Below, one piece after another: positions 1 to 8,398 of a DNA stretch of 64,000 nucleotides. The stretch spans positions 691,095-755,094 of the forward strand of contig NZ_DLNQ01000005.1 of assembly GCF_002479495.1 (NCBI RefSeq), read 5' to 3'. This stretch comes from Brevundimonas sp. UBA7506. GTDB taxonomy: Bacteria; Pseudomonadota; Alphaproteobacteria; Caulobacterales; Caulobacteraceae. The position numbers and the translations under genes were made by a program. The notes under the pieces were generated by a model. It was not told the origin of the DNA. It ran no database searches and saw only the letters and a program-made list of their open reading frames with translations. Positions within the stretch are counted from its first letter, which is position 1; every line of letters begins with the position of its first letter.

Positions 1-2
1 AG

Positions 3-128
3 TCAGGCGTCTGGCGGCGTTTCATCGGCCTTCTTTCCAGGCGCCCCCGGATGCCGGCGGCTCCACCGGAACGCCGCCGCCGCAACCGCGGTGAAGACGA
101 GACCCAGAGCGAAAAGCAGGAAGTTCAT
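3..128 (-). CDS. 41-residue single-span membrane protein
   Basis: A tiny membrane protein with one hydrophobic segment at about residues 3-20, then a basic stretch and an acidic, proline-rich tail. The ATG at 128 follows a GGGGAAGG ribosome site and overlaps the stop of the next upstream small gene in an ATGA arrangement, which implies translational coupling. It is the last gene of a four-gene minus-strand run that starts with the TIGR02587 protein. No family is recognised. The longer reading of this frame was rejected because it lacks coding character before residue 1. Confidence 0.55.
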   Translation of the reverse strand: MNFLLFALGLVFTAVAAAAFRWSRRHPGAPGKKADETPPDA

Positions 129-250
129 GCGCCCTTCCCCGGACTCCATCCCCGTCCGATGCGTCTGAAAGCGCGGCTGATCCGGAACAATCCCATGGCG
201 ACCGGAACAGCGCCTAGAATGACAAGAAGAATGGCGCCGAGCATCTGCAT
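125..250 (-). CDS. 41-residue single-span membrane protein
   Basis: A second tiny membrane protein: a hydrophobic stretch at about residues 4-22 followed by an Arg-rich, positively charged tail, which suggests a cytoplasmic C-terminus. It ends in TGA overlapping the ATG of the next small gene. The ribosome site before ATG 250 is weak. It lies downstream of the TIGR02588 gene on the same strand. Assignment rests on codon pattern, the ATGA overlap and the clean transmembrane-plus-basic-tail shape. No named family is recognised. Confidence 0.5.
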   Translation of the reverse strand: MQMLGAILLVILGAVPVAMGLFRISRAFRRIGRGWSPGKGA

Positions 251-321
251 ATCGAACCAGCGCCGGGCGAGCTCCGAAGGTTCCCGGCGGCGTCGCCCTC
301 TCTTCGCAGGCGCTCATAGAG

Positions 322-702
322 TCATGGATCGCTCCATCCCGTGATGCGGACTTGCGCCTGGGGCTTCCCATCAGAGGAAAAGACCAGGGTCGCCCGCTTT
401 TCGCCGTGTCCCGGCACGTAGTCGAGCGTAGCCCCGGATTTCTCCCCGTCCGCCTCCCCTTCTATCTCAACGGCGGCGGCCGTCATGTCGCCGTTGTTCA
501 CAACCTTGACCTCCAGCGCCCAGCCCGCTCCCACAGGACGAAGAGCTTGGGGCAGGACGGTCAGGTCGGGCGGCCTGTGATCGGCGAAGGCGGATCGCGC
601 GAGCACAGCGATCGCTGCGGCGGTGACGATGAGACCCATCAAGGCGCAGACGCACTGCAGCCGTGACAGCGTTTCGCGAGCGGGCTTCTCCCGGTTCTTC
701 AT
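322..702 (-). CDS. TIGR02588 family protein
   Basis: A 126-residue protein with an N-terminal membrane anchor (about residues 18-40) and a small extracytoplasmic beta-rich domain of the TIGR02588 type. These proteins are typically encoded next to a TIGR02587 membrane protein, as here. The ATG at 702 lies two bases after the TGA of the TIGR02587 gene, so the two are probably translated together. The biochemical role is unknown. The longer upstream reading of the frame would overlap the neighbour heavily and was not used. Confidence 0.8.
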   Translation of the reverse strand: MKNREKPARETLSRLQCVCALMGLIVTAAAIAVLARSAFADHRPPDLTVLPQALRPVGAGWALEVKVVNNGDMTAAAVEIEGEADGEKSGATLDYVPGHGEKRATLVFSSDGKPQAQVRITGWSDP

Positions 703-704
703 CT

Positions 705-1523
705 TCACACCAGAAGCCGCGCGGCCGCCGCGCCCAGGGCGGCCGGGAAGGCGAGAACGACGACATTGGCCATGACGGCGCCCGCGCCATGCCCATCTAC
801 AGCGCCGAACACCCACAGCATGGCGAAGCTCGCAGCCAGACAAAGGGCGTAGCCCGGCAGGGTGAAGTCCAGGAAGGCGCGAAGAGGGCTTTCCTTTTCT
901 TCCTGCCCCGCGAAACCGGCCTCGAAGACGATGACGTGCAGAAGCGCCAGCGACAGCACCAGCAGCCCCAAGGCGCCTGACGGAGTCGTCAGGTAGGCGA
1001 TCAGCCGCATTTCCTCGGTCGGCGCCAGGTTCATGGCGAAATACAAGGCTCCGGCGAACATGAGGAAGAGCTCGCCAGGGTAGGACGCCTCGTCCTCGTC
1101 GCCCTCCTCCTCATCCCCTGAAAGTTGCCGACGGGCGACAAGGGCGCCGAGGGCGGCCGGGACCGCCTGAAGCGAAACCTGCCCCGCCGCCGAAGTCAGG
1201 GAGGAGTCGTCAAGGACGTTGAACATGGCCAGAAGCGCCGTCGAGGTCGTGAACCCGACGGCGAGCGCCACAAGGGTGTCCAGGCTGTTGTTCACCAAGC
1301 CCCTTCGCGCAGAAAAGCCCGCGTAGTGAGCCAGGCCGTAGAGGACGGGCAAGGCGGCGATCACGAAGGCGAGGCGCCGCGCGGGCGCAGCCGTCACGCC
1401 GAGGGCCCACATCTCCATGGTCATCAGCAAGGGGAGACTGAACAACAGGGCGCCGCCGAATGCGCGCCCCAGATCCGACAGATAGTCGATCTCCGAACCC
1501 AACCCGCGGTCTGCGGACGTCAT
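705..1523 (-). CDS. TIGR02587 family integral membrane protein
   Basis: A 272-residue polytopic membrane protein with about seven hydrophobic segments and an acidic cytoplasmic loop rich in Glu and Asp near residues 135-146. Length and layout fit the TIGR02587 family, which pairs with TIGR02588 proteins in alphaproteobacteria. It heads the minus-strand run that continues into the TIGR02588 gene and two tiny membrane proteins. Function is not established. A stress setting is inferred only from neighbouring genes. Confidence 0.8.
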   Translation of the reverse strand: MTSADRGLGSEIDYLSDLGRAFGGALLFSLPLLMTMEMWALGVTAAPARRLAFVIAALPVLYGLAHYAGFSARRGLVNNSLDTLVALAVGFTTSTALLAMFNVLDDSSLTSAAGQVSLQAVPAALGALVARRQLSGDEEEGDEDEASYPGELFLMFAGALYFAMNLAPTEEMRLIAYLTTPSGALGLLVLSLALLHVIVFEAGFAGQEEKESPLRAFLDFTLPGYALCLAASFAMLWVFGAVDGHGAGAVMANVVVLAFPAALGAAAARLLV

Positions 1524-1655
1524 CCTTCAGATCCTCCTAATCGTCCGCCGCCACGAACTGACGACGTCATTAACGAGCGCAGCCCCAGAGCCAGGGCGCA
1601 TTTCGTTCCAAGATCCAACAAGCCTTGCCGTTCCAGGTCGGACGGCGTTCGCGGC

Positions 1656-2549
1656 TCAGCCGACGCCGGCCCCGCCGGTCACGCCCCAGACCTCTCCGGT
1701 GACGAAGCTGGCCTCCTGGGAGGCGAGCAGGACGTAGACCGGCGCGATCTCCACCGGCTGCCCCGGCCGGCCGAAGGCGCTGTGGGCCCCGAACTGCTCG
1801 ACCTTCTCCTGGGGCTGACCGCCGCTGGGCTGCAGCACCGTCCAGAAGGGTCCCGGCGCGACGGCGTTCACCCGCACGCCCTTCTCGATCATCTGCTTGG
1901 CCAGGGCCTTGGTGTAGGCGACGATCCCGGCCTTGGTGGTCGCATAGTCCAGCAGGATGTCCGAAGGCTCATAGGCCTGGATCGAGGCGGTGGTGATGAT
2001 GGCCGCGCCCGGCGGCAGATGAGGCGCTGCGGCCTGACAAATCCAGTGCAAGGCGTAGAGGTTGGTCTTAATCGTGGCGTCGAAATCGGCGGTCGAGACC
2101 TCGGCCACATTCTCCCGGTACTGCTGATGACCGGCGTTGACGACCAGGATGTCCAGACCGTCGAAGGCCTCCGCCACCCGGGCGACCATGGTCGCATTCC
2201 ATGCCTCGTCGCGAATGTCGCCTGGCAGGGCCAGGGCCTTCACCCCGGCCTTCTCGATCAGGGCGACCACCTCCTGCGCGTCCTTCTCCTCGGACGGCAG
2301 ATAGGCGATGGCCACATCGGCGCCTTCGCGGGCATAGGCGATCGCCGTCGCCCGCCCGATCCCGGAATCTCCGCCGGTGATCAGGGCCCGGCGCCCTTTC
2401 AGACGGCCATGTCCGACATAGCTGTCCTCACCATGGTCGGGCCGCGGGATCATCCGGCCCGCCAGACCGGGTTCGGGCTGAGGCTGACGGGGAAAGGGCG
2501 GTCGAGGATACTGGTTGCGCGGATCCTGCATGGCGAGGCGATCGGACAT
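1656..2549 (-). CDS. SDR family oxidoreductase (YghA / general stress protein 39 type)
   Basis: A short-chain dehydrogenase of 297 residues with the long N-terminal arm typical of the YghA and GSP39 branch. The NAD(P)-binding motif TGGDSGIG is at residues 58-65, NAG at 138-140, the catalytic Ser near 189, and YATTK with Tyr202 and Lys206. Members reduce aldehydes or sugars with NAD(P)H in the cytoplasm; the substrate here is unknown. It is transcribed alone between the TIGR02587 operon and the divergent AsmA-like gene. A half-match to the shared palindrome lies about 59 bases upstream but has no convincing -10. Confidence 0.92.
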   Translation of the reverse strand: MSDRLAMQDPRNQYPRPPFPRQPQPEPGLAGRMIPRPDHGEDSYVGHGRLKGRRALITGGDSGIGRATAIAYAREGADVAIAYLPSEEKDAQEVVALIEKAGVKALALPGDIRDEAWNATMVARVAEAFDGLDILVVNAGHQQYRENVAEVSTADFDATIKTNLYALHWICQAAAPHLPPGAAIITTASIQAYEPSDILLDYATTKAGIVAYTKALAKQMIEKGVRVNAVAPGPFWTVLQPSGGQPQEKVEQFGAHSAFGRPGQPVEIAPVYVLLASQEASFVTGEVWGVTGGAGVG

Positions 2550-2697
2550 GGGTCTTCCTTTGAAGGCGCGCGGCCTGCATCAGGCGCGCTCGGGCATGCC
2601 GACCTAATGTCCGTGTCGCAGGGCTCGTTCCGCCCAGGCTCAGCCCCATGGCGCCCTTTGCGGTCTCAGGCGTTGACCAGCTTCACCGGAGGCGACC

Positions 2698-4758
2698 TTG
2701 ATCGACGAACCAGGCCACAAATCCGCTCTGCAGGCCCTGCGCTCCGCCGCGGCCTCCCTCCGGCGCGGGATGAGGGCGAGAGCAGCCCGGCTCAAGACCT
2801 ATGTCCTCGATCAGGATCCTGTCTGGTCGGCCGTCCGGCGTCCGGGAAAGGCGGAGATCATCGCGGCCACGATCACTCTTGGGCTGATCGCGGGCTCTCT
2901 GGTGTTTCTGATGTTGTTCGACTGGAACTGGTTGCGCGGGCCGATCAGCCGGGCGGCCTCCGCCTCCACGGGTCGCGAGGTCGTGCTGAACGGCGACCTC
3001 GATGTCAGGCTGTTCAGCTGGACGCCCTCGGCGACGGTGCGCCGCCTCAGCATAGGCGGCCCCGCCTGGGCGCACGATCGCAACACGGCCGAAGTCGAAC
3101 AACTGGACGTCTCCGTCCGGCTGCGACGGCTTTTCCTGGGTCAGGTGGAGGTGTCCTCCCTGGTGATGACCCGTCCGGCGGTCCATCTTGTCGTGGACGG
3201 GAACGGTCGCCGGAGCTGGGACCTGCACCCCGAGCGGCCCGACGACGGTCGCGGGGCGAAACTGCCGGTCATCCAGCGCCTGGTCATCAAGGACGGCCGC
3301 CTGACGCTGGACGAACAGCGACGGGGCATGAAGCTCGACGCCATGATCACGGCGCGCGAGGCCCGCTCGCCCGAGGACGGCGAAAGCGGCTTTCTGCTTG
3401 ACGGCAAGGGGACGATGAACGGCGCGCCGCTCACTCTCCGCGTAACCGGCGGCCCCTTCGTCAATATTCGCCGCGACCGACCCTACGCCTTCACCGCCGA
3501 TCTGGCGGGCGCCGGCTCGAGACTTAGGGCCGAGGGCGAAGTCACCCGGCCGTTCGACCTCGGGCGGTTCAATGCGGTGCTGGAGCTTGAGGGCCAGGAC
3601 CTGGCCGACATCTATCTCCTGACCGGGATCACCACGCCCAACACGCCGCCCTACAGACTGAAGGGCGATCTGAGCCGGGACGGCGCCCTGTTCCGCTTCG
3701 CCGATTTCAGCGGGCGGGTCGGATCCTCCGACCTGTCCGGAAGCCTGGAGGTGAACAAGGTCGGCGAGCGCCGCCGCGTCGACGCGAAACTGACCTCCCG
3801 CACCCTGGACATCGACGACCTCGCCGCCGTCCTGGGCGCCCGACCACAGGTCACCGGCGAGGGGACGGTCGCAACCTCGGGCGCGCCCGGCAAGCTCCTG
3901 CCCGACGCCCCGCTGCGGACGGAACGGCTCCGCGCCATGGACGGGTCGCTCTCCTACCGCGCCGGTACGGTCAAGACCAACGCCTTCGACATCCGGCAGG
4001 TCAGCCTCGGGGCCGACCTGAAGGACGGGATCCTGAAGCTCGACCCCGTCGCCTTCGCTTTCAATCGCGGAGAACTCAACGGTACGGCCCGCATCGACGC
4101 CCGCAAGTCCATTCCCTACAGCGTCGTCGATTTCCGCCTGAGCGGCTATCCCCTGGAGTCGATCATCCCAGCGCGCGGGGGCGCCCCGACAGTGACGGGA
4201 CGCGCCCTGGGGCGGACCAGGCTGGAGGGGCCAGGCGCATCCATTCACGACCTGGCGGCCAACTCCAAGGGATCCATCAGCCTGGTGGCGCCCCAGGGTC
4301 AGATGCGATCGGCCTTCGCCGAACTGCTGGGCATCAATGTCGGCGCCGGGCTCGGCAAGCTGCTCTCCGGGGACCAGTCCACGTCCGGCATTCGCTGCGC
4401 GGTTGCGGATTTCAAGGTGGCCGGCGGCGTCGCTACCTCTCGCACCCTTGTGATCGACACGGACGTGGTCCTGGCCCAGGGTTCGGGAACCATCGACCTC
4501 GGCGCCGAGACCATGAACCTCCGGATCGACGGCGAAACCAAGAAGCCGCGCCTCCTGCGCGTCTGGGCGCCGATCACCATCAAAGGCCCCCTCGCCTCCC
4601 CGCGCCTCGGCGTGGACGCCTCGGCGGTGGCGACGCAGGGCGGTCTGGTGGGCGCCCTTGCCACCCTCGTCAGTCCGGTCGCGGCCCTCCTTGGCTTCAT
4701 CGATCCCGGCCTGGCCGAGGACGCAGACTGCGGCTCCCTGATCGCTTCCGCTCGCTGA
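2698..4758 (+). CDS. AsmA family protein
   Basis: A 686-residue AsmA-like protein. A cytoplasmic N-terminus of about 55 residues leads into one membrane span (about residues 56-80) and then a long periplasmic domain of repeated beta-strand character. AsmA-type proteins are envelope proteins thought to move or organise lipids between membranes. The start is TTG with a CGGAGG ribosome site five bases upstream (2687-2692); no ATG near it fits as well. It is monocistronic, with a weak GC-rich hairpin after its stop. The family call is firm but the substrate is unknown. Confidence 0.88.
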   Translation: MIDEPGHKSALQALRSAAASLRRGMRARAARLKTYVLDQDPVWSAVRRPGKAEIIAATITLGLIAGSLVFLMLFDWNWLRGPISRAASASTGREVVLNGDLDVRLFSWTPSATVRRLSIGGPAWAHDRNTAEVEQLDVSVRLRRLFLGQVEVSSLVMTRPAVHLVVDGNGRRSWDLHPERPDDGRGAKLPVIQRLVIKDGRLTLDEQRRGMKLDAMITAREARSPEDGESGFLLDGKGTMNGAPLTLRVTGGPFVNIRRDRPYAFTADLAGAGSRLRAEGEVTRPFDLGRFNAVLELEGQDLADIYLLTGITTPNTPPYRLKGDLSRDGALFRFADFSGRVGSSDLSGSLEVNKVGERRRVDAKLTSRTLDIDDLAAVLGARPQVTGEGTVATSGAPGKLLPDAPLRTERLRAMDGSLSYRAGTVKTNAFDIRQVSLGADLKDGILKLDPVAFAFNRGELNGTARIDARKSIPYSVVDFRLSGYPLESIIPARGGAPTVTGRALGRTRLEGPGASIHDLAANSKGSISLVAPQGQMRSAFAELLGINVGAGLGKLLSGDQSTSGIRCAVADFKVAGGVATSRTLVIDTDVVLAQGSGTIDLGAETMNLRIDGETKKPRLLRVWAPITIKGPLASPRLGVDASAVATQGGLVGALATLVSPVAALLGFIDPGLAEDADCGSLIASAR

Positions 4759-4874
4759 ACTCTCTGCGGCCGCACTCCGGCCGACGGCTTTCGTCGCCCC
4801 GGTCCTCGAAGGGCCGGGATGGAACGCCGAACCTTGTCATCTGTTCGGATGGAGCGCCTCCTCGAAGCGAAACC

Positions 4875-5870
4875 ATGGCCGCAGACACAGAACCGACCTC
4901 TGAACCCGATGTCGTCGTCATCGGCGCCGGGCCCGCGGGCCTGACCGCAGCCCTCTATCTGGCGCGATACCGCCGGAGTGTTCTCGTGCTGCACGACGGC
5001 AAGAGCCGGGCCCTGCGCATTCCCCTCACGCACAATACTCCGGGATTTCCTGAGGGCGTTCGGGGACCGGATCTGATCGCACGCATGACCCGCCACGCCG
5101 TTCAATACGGCGCGACCATCCAGGAGGCCGCGGTGGCGGCTGTCGAGGCCGTAGCCGGCGGATTCAGCCTTCATCTCGCAGACGGTTCCACGCGCTCAAG
5201 CCGCGCCGTCATCCTGGCGACGGGCGTGGATCTCAATCAGGTCGATCTGCCCGAAGCCGTCCACGAGGCAGCGATCCGGGCGGGGGTGCTGCGCTACTGC
5301 CCGGTCTGCGACGGATATGAACATATCGGCAAACGGATAGGGGTGATCGGCTGCGACACCAATGGCGCCGCTGAAGCCCTCTTCCTGCGGGGGTATTCCC
5401 AGAACGTCACTCTCATGCCGCTTAACCGTCCCGAACTCTCCCCCGCCGAGGCCCGGGCCCTGGCCGATGCGGGGATAGGGCTGGAAACCGGCGCCCTTCT
5501 CGCTCTCGAGCCCGGCGCCGATGACATCACCGTCCGTCTCGACACCGGCGCGCCGTTGACGTTCGACGTCATCTACCCGGCTCTGGGGTGCAGACCGCGT
5601 TCACTACTGGCCGAACAACTCGGCCTTGATCTTACGGAGGCAGGCTGCGTGACGCCCGACTCCGTCTTCGACAGCCGCGTCGCGGGCGTCTTCGCCGCAG
5701 GAGATCTTGTGGAAGGCCTGGATCAGATCAGCGTGGCCATGGGCCACGGCGCCGTGGCGGCCACCAGGGCGCACAACTGGCTGCGCGAGCAGGAGCAAGC
5801 CACGCTCGAGAGCAAAGCCGGTCCTAGTCGTCGCCGCATGCGCACCCGAACCTCAAGGAACAGCAGATGA
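4875..5870 (+). CDS. NAD(P)/FAD-dependent oxidoreductase, thioredoxin-reductase-like
   Basis: A 331-residue flavoprotein with the FAD motif GAGPAG near residues 17-22, the redox pair CPVCDG at 142-147, a second nucleotide-binding region near 155, and a C-terminal GDL FAD motif. This matches the low-molecular-weight thioredoxin reductase fold. The CPVCDG sequence differs from the CATCDG of canonical TrxB and occurs in paralogues whose partner is not always thioredoxin. The basic tail after residue 310 is unusual. It sits just before a SemiSWEET gene on the same strand. Confidence 0.88.
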   Translation: MAADTEPTSEPDVVVIGAGPAGLTAALYLARYRRSVLVLHDGKSRALRIPLTHNTPGFPEGVRGPDLIARMTRHAVQYGATIQEAAVAAVEAVAGGFSLHLADGSTRSSRAVILATGVDLNQVDLPEAVHEAAIRAGVLRYCPVCDGYEHIGKRIGVIGCDTNGAAEALFLRGYSQNVTLMPLNRPELSPAEARALADAGIGLETGALLALEPGADDITVRLDTGAPLTFDVIYPALGCRPRSLLAEQLGLDLTEAGCVTPDSVFDSRVAGVFAAGDLVEGLDQISVAMGHGAVAATRAHNWLREQEQATLESKAGPSRRRMRTRTSRNSR

Positions 5871-5889
5871 CGCCTGACGTTGCGGCCGT

Positions 5890-6177
5890 ATGAGTGAACT
5901 CGTCGCCAATATCGTCGGCTCTGCCGCCGCCGTCTGCTCCATCACCAGCTTCGCGCCCCAAGGCTTCAAGATCTGGAAGGAGAAGGACGCCTCGGCCGTC
6001 AGCCTCAAGACCTATGGGCTGACCGTCACCTGCTTCGTCCTCTGGGTGGTCTACGGCGTCATGACCGAGGCCTGGCCCGTGACGATCGCGAACGCCTGCG
6101 CCCTGGCCATGGCGTCGGGGGTGCTGTTGATGAAATGGCGCTTCAGGGACACCGGTCCCCGCGCAGCGCGATCCTAG
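5890..6177 (+). CDS. SemiSWEET family sugar transporter
   Basis: A 95-residue membrane protein with three hydrophobic segments and the PQ-loop signature (APQ near residues 23-25 followed by KIWKEKDASAVS). This is the half-size SWEET fold that dimerises to move small sugars across the inner membrane. Length and motif agree with the family. It begins 19 bases after the flavoprotein stop and may share its transcript. Substrate is unknown. Confidence 0.9.
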   Translation: MSELVANIVGSAAAVCSITSFAPQGFKIWKEKDASAVSLKTYGLTVTCFVLWVVYGVMTEAWPVTIANACALAMASGVLLMKWRFRDTGPRAARS

Positions 6178-6577
6178 CGCTCACAGTCGCACCGGAGTCG
6201 GCCGGCCTCGAGGGGACGCGACCAATACCTGGGGCGCACTGGGACGGCGGCCGCTTTCACGTCCCGTTCTGATGAGACGCCTATGCGACTTAAGGTCTCC
6301 GGCGAGCCTCGACCGACGAATAATTTCGAAGCCGTCTCGGGGCGCGAGGCCCTGACGAGAACCCCGTAGCGCGGACGCCGACAACAACGTCAAGCTGTGG
6401 CGCCTGAGCCCGCCAGACCGGAATTCCACCGGCAAAGCCGCGCATGCAGGGCAGTAGAGAATCCGGCAGATCGACTGAAACCTGCGCGCGCGATCCCGGC
6501 TCGGTCCAGGACGGCATGACCGGAACTCGCATCCACAAGGCCGATTTGCCCCCTGTCCCCTTTCGACAGGAGCCGTC
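6178..6577. other. Non-coding gap with one EcfG-like promoter
   Basis: About 400 bases without a convincing gene on either strand; the open frames here are overlapping reading-frame noise. The only recognisable element is an EcfG-like promoter near 6520-6545 that points at the hemerythrin-repeat gene. Confidence 0.5.
6520..6545 (+). promoter_or_regulatory. EcfG-like promoter for the hemerythrin-repeat gene
   Basis: GGAAC at 6520-6524, a 17-base spacer, then CGAT at 6542-6545, about 33 bases before the ATG at 6578. The established EcfG consensus is GGAAC-N16/17-CGTT, so the -10 is one mismatch off. No palindrome precedes it. Confidence 0.45.
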
Positions 6578-8323
6578 ATGCAGACGCCGGAAGAAAACGC
6601 CCCTTCTCCAACCGCAAAACCGCCGACGCCCGCAGCCGCGGCTGCATCCTCCCCGACGTCGGGAAAGTCCGTTGCAGGCGCCAAGGCCCCTCCCGGCGAA
6701 ACCAGGGTGGAAGCCGGGTCGTCGGCCGCCGCGAACCAGGGGAAACCCGGTCAAACGCCCAAGACCGGCAAGACCCCGGAGCTCCCATCCGATCCGGAGG
6801 CCGACGCCGTCGACCTGCTCAAGGCTGATCATCGCCGGGTAGAGGCCCTGTTCGCGGAGTTCGAGTCCGCCCCCGACCGGCGCAAGGCCGCGATCATCCG
6901 CGAGGCCTGCACGGAACTGACGCTTCACACCCTGCTCGAAGAAGAGATCTTCTACCCCGCCTGCCGCGCAGCGGACGGCCAGGAGACCGAGGACGCTCTG
7001 GACGAAGCCCAGGTCGAGCACGATTGCGCCAAGCTCCTCATCATCGAACTGCTGGCGAGCAGCCAGGAAGATCCGCTCCAGGCCGCTCGGTTCAAGGTCC
7101 TCGCCGAGCAGATCAAACGCCATGTCGCTGAGGAGGAGGCGCCCCGGACAGGCGTCTTCGCCAAGGCGAAGTCAGCCGGCGTCGACACAGCCGCGCTGGG
7201 CCGCCGACTTCTGGAACGGAAGCGTCGGCTGTTGAAGGAGGCCGACCGGCTGCGCCCGTCGCACCTCGTGTCTTTTCATCAACTTCAAGGCGAAAATCGC
7301 CCAACCCAGGAGTATGGCATGCCCAGAAATCAAGGTCCGGAACGAGACGAACGCGGCCGTTTCGTCAGCGATGACGATGATGATCGCCGCGGCGGATCCT
7401 ATTCGCGGTCTCGCGACGACGACCGCGGGGACGACAATGATCGAGGCCGTGGTCGCGGCGGCTGGTTCGGAGACTCCGAGGGCCACTCCATGGCCGCGCG
7501 CAGCCGTGGCGAGGGTCGCAGCTTCCGGGACGACGACGACGATGGCGACGGTCGGGGCTGGTACGGGGATTCCCGCGGTCATGCCCAGGCCGCTCGGCGC
7601 GGCTGGGACGAACGCCGGTCCATGCGCGGCGATGACGACCGCGACCGGGACGATCGGGGCCGTTTCATGAGCGACGACGATCGTTCGGGTCGCGGCGGCG
7701 GCGAACGCGGGCGCAGTTCCTCCTACGATCGGGAACGGGACGACCAGGGCCGCTTCATGAGCGACGACGACCGCTCCGGTCGCGGCGGCGGCGGACGCGG
7801 GCGCAGTTCCTCCTCCGACCGGGACCGTGACGACCAGGGCCGCTTCATGAGCGACGACGATCGGTCAGGTCGCGGCGGCGGCGGACGCGGCCGCAACGCC
7901 TCCTCCGACCGGGACCGTGACGACCAGGGCCGCTTTATGAGCGACGACGATCGGTCAGGTCGCGGCGGCGGCGGACGTGGCCGCAACGCCTCCTTCGATC
8001 GGGACCGTGACGACCAGGGCCGCTTCATGAGCGACGACGACCGCTCCGGCGGCGGCGGGCGCGGGCGCAGTTCGTCTTCGGACCGCGACCGCGATGAGCG
8101 GTCCTACCGCCGACGCGACGACGATGATGGCGACGGCCGCGGCTGGTACGGAGACTCTCGCGGCCATGCCGAAGCGGCGCGTCGCGGCTGGGAAAGCAGA
8201 GGTCGTTCAGATCGCGACGACGATGATCGCTCGGGACGTTCGGATCGCGGGCATGGCGGCTGGTTCGGCGATTCCCGCGGCCATTCCGAGGCTTCCCGTC
8301 GAGGCTGGGAAAACCGCCGCTGA
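6578..8323 (+). CDS. Hemerythrin-domain protein fused in frame to Asp/Arg/Gly repeat region
   Basis: A 581-residue protein in two unlike halves. Residues 1-70 are a Pro/Ala linker. Residues 75-215 form a hemerythrin-like four-helix domain with metal-ligand style positions (DHRRV, HTLLEEE, EHDCA, HVAEEE), implying di-iron oxygen or NO sensing or binding. From residue 248 it is low-complexity Asp/Arg/Gly/Ser sequence with five 30-residue repeats and four GW(F/Y)GDS.GH motifs. A second ATG (7319) lies exactly at the junction with an AGGAG ribosome site six bases upstream, so the repeat region may also be made as its own protein. The usual hemerythrin length suggests loss of a stop codon. Confidence 0.8.
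   Translation: MQTPEENAPSPTAKPPTPAAAAASSPTSGKSVAGAKAPPGETRVEAGSSAAANQGKPGQTPKTGKTPELPSDPEADAVDLLKADHRRVEALFAEFESAPDRRKAAIIREACTELTLHTLLEEEIFYPACRAADGQETEDALDEAQVEHDCAKLLIIELLASSQEDPLQAARFKVLAEQIKRHVAEEEAPRTGVFAKAKSAGVDTAALGRRLLERKRRLLKEADRLRPSHLVSFHQLQGENRPTQEYGMPRNQGPERDERGRFVSDDDDDRRGGSYSRSRDDDRGDDNDRGRGRGGWFGDSEGHSMAARSRGEGRSFRDDDDDGDGRGWYGDSRGHAQAARRGWDERRSMRGDDDRDRDDRGRFMSDDDRSGRGGGERGRSSSYDRERDDQGRFMSDDDRSGRGGGGRGRSSSSDRDRDDQGRFMSDDDRSGRGGGGRGRNASSDRDRDDQGRFMSDDDRSGRGGGGRGRNASFDRDRDDQGRFMSDDDRSGGGGRGRSSSSDRDRDERSYRRRDDDDGDGRGWYGDSRGHAEAARRGWESRGRSDRDDDDRSGRSDRGHGGWFGDSRGHSEASRRGWENRR
7319..8323 (+). CDS. Alternative internal gene: GW(F/Y)GD-repeat, highly charged protein
   Basis: The same frame as the fusion above, read from an internal ATG with a strong AGGAG ribosome site (7308-7312). 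The 334-residue product would be almost entirely disordered and charged, with an ERDERGRFVSDDD-type segment repeated and four GW(F/Y)GDS.GH...RGW modules. These modules resemble the short glycine-rich repeats of stress proteins that interact with nucleic acids or water, but I cannot name a family. It is listed separately because the internal signal is better than many real starts here. Confidence 0.5.
   Translation: MPRNQGPERDERGRFVSDDDDDRRGGSYSRSRDDDRGDDNDRGRGRGGWFGDSEGHSMAARSRGEGRSFRDDDDDGDGRGWYGDSRGHAQAARRGWDERRSMRGDDDRDRDDRGRFMSDDDRSGRGGGERGRSSSYDRERDDQGRFMSDDDRSGRGGGGRGRSSSSDRDRDDQGRFMSDDDRSGRGGGGRGRNASSDRDRDDQGRFMSDDDRSGRGGGGRGRNASFDRDRDDQGRFMSDDDRSGGGGRGRSSSSDRDRDERSYRRRDDDDGDGRGWYGDSRGHAEAARRGWESRGRSDRDDDDRSGRSDRGHGGWFGDSRGHSEASRRGWENRR
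7651..8091 (+). repeat. 90-bp tandem repeat, five units
   Basis: Units start at 7651, 7741, 7831, 7921 and 8011, exactly 90 bp apart, each encoding a 30-residue block with DDQGRFMSDDDRSGRGGGGR at its core. The middle units are nearly identical in DNA; the last is two codons shorter. The spacing and near-identity indicate recent unit duplication, so copy number probably varies between strains. Confidence 0.95.
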
Positions 8324-8331
8324 CAAGCCGG

Positions 8332-8361
8332 GATGCGTCCGGCCTTCGGTCCGGACGCATC
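8332..8361 (+). terminator. GC-rich hairpin after the repeat-protein gene
   Basis: An 11-bp perfect stem (GATGCGTCCGG / CCGGACGCATC) with an 8-base loop, starting nine bases after the stop at 8323. There is no U-tract, so it may be an attenuator or RNA-stabilising structure rather than a full terminator, since a gene on the same strand starts at 8399. Confidence 0.5.
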
Positions 8362-8398
8362 GCCGCTTCACCGCCGTCACCCCCAGGGGAGAACCATC

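Noticed and set aside
2608..2623. TGTCCG half-site 59 bases upstream of the SDR gene
   Set aside because: The second arm is absent and no -10 lies at the standard distance.
1125..3401. A 758-codon open frame on the plus strand across the SDR gene
   Set aside because: It is the shadow of the SDR and AsmA-like genes on other frames: Arg/Gly/Pro-rich, no domain, no ribosome site.
7651..8091. Regular 90-bp repeats considered as a CRISPR array
   Set aside because: Units are contiguous without variable spacers, and lie in frame in a coding region, so this is a protein tandem repeat.
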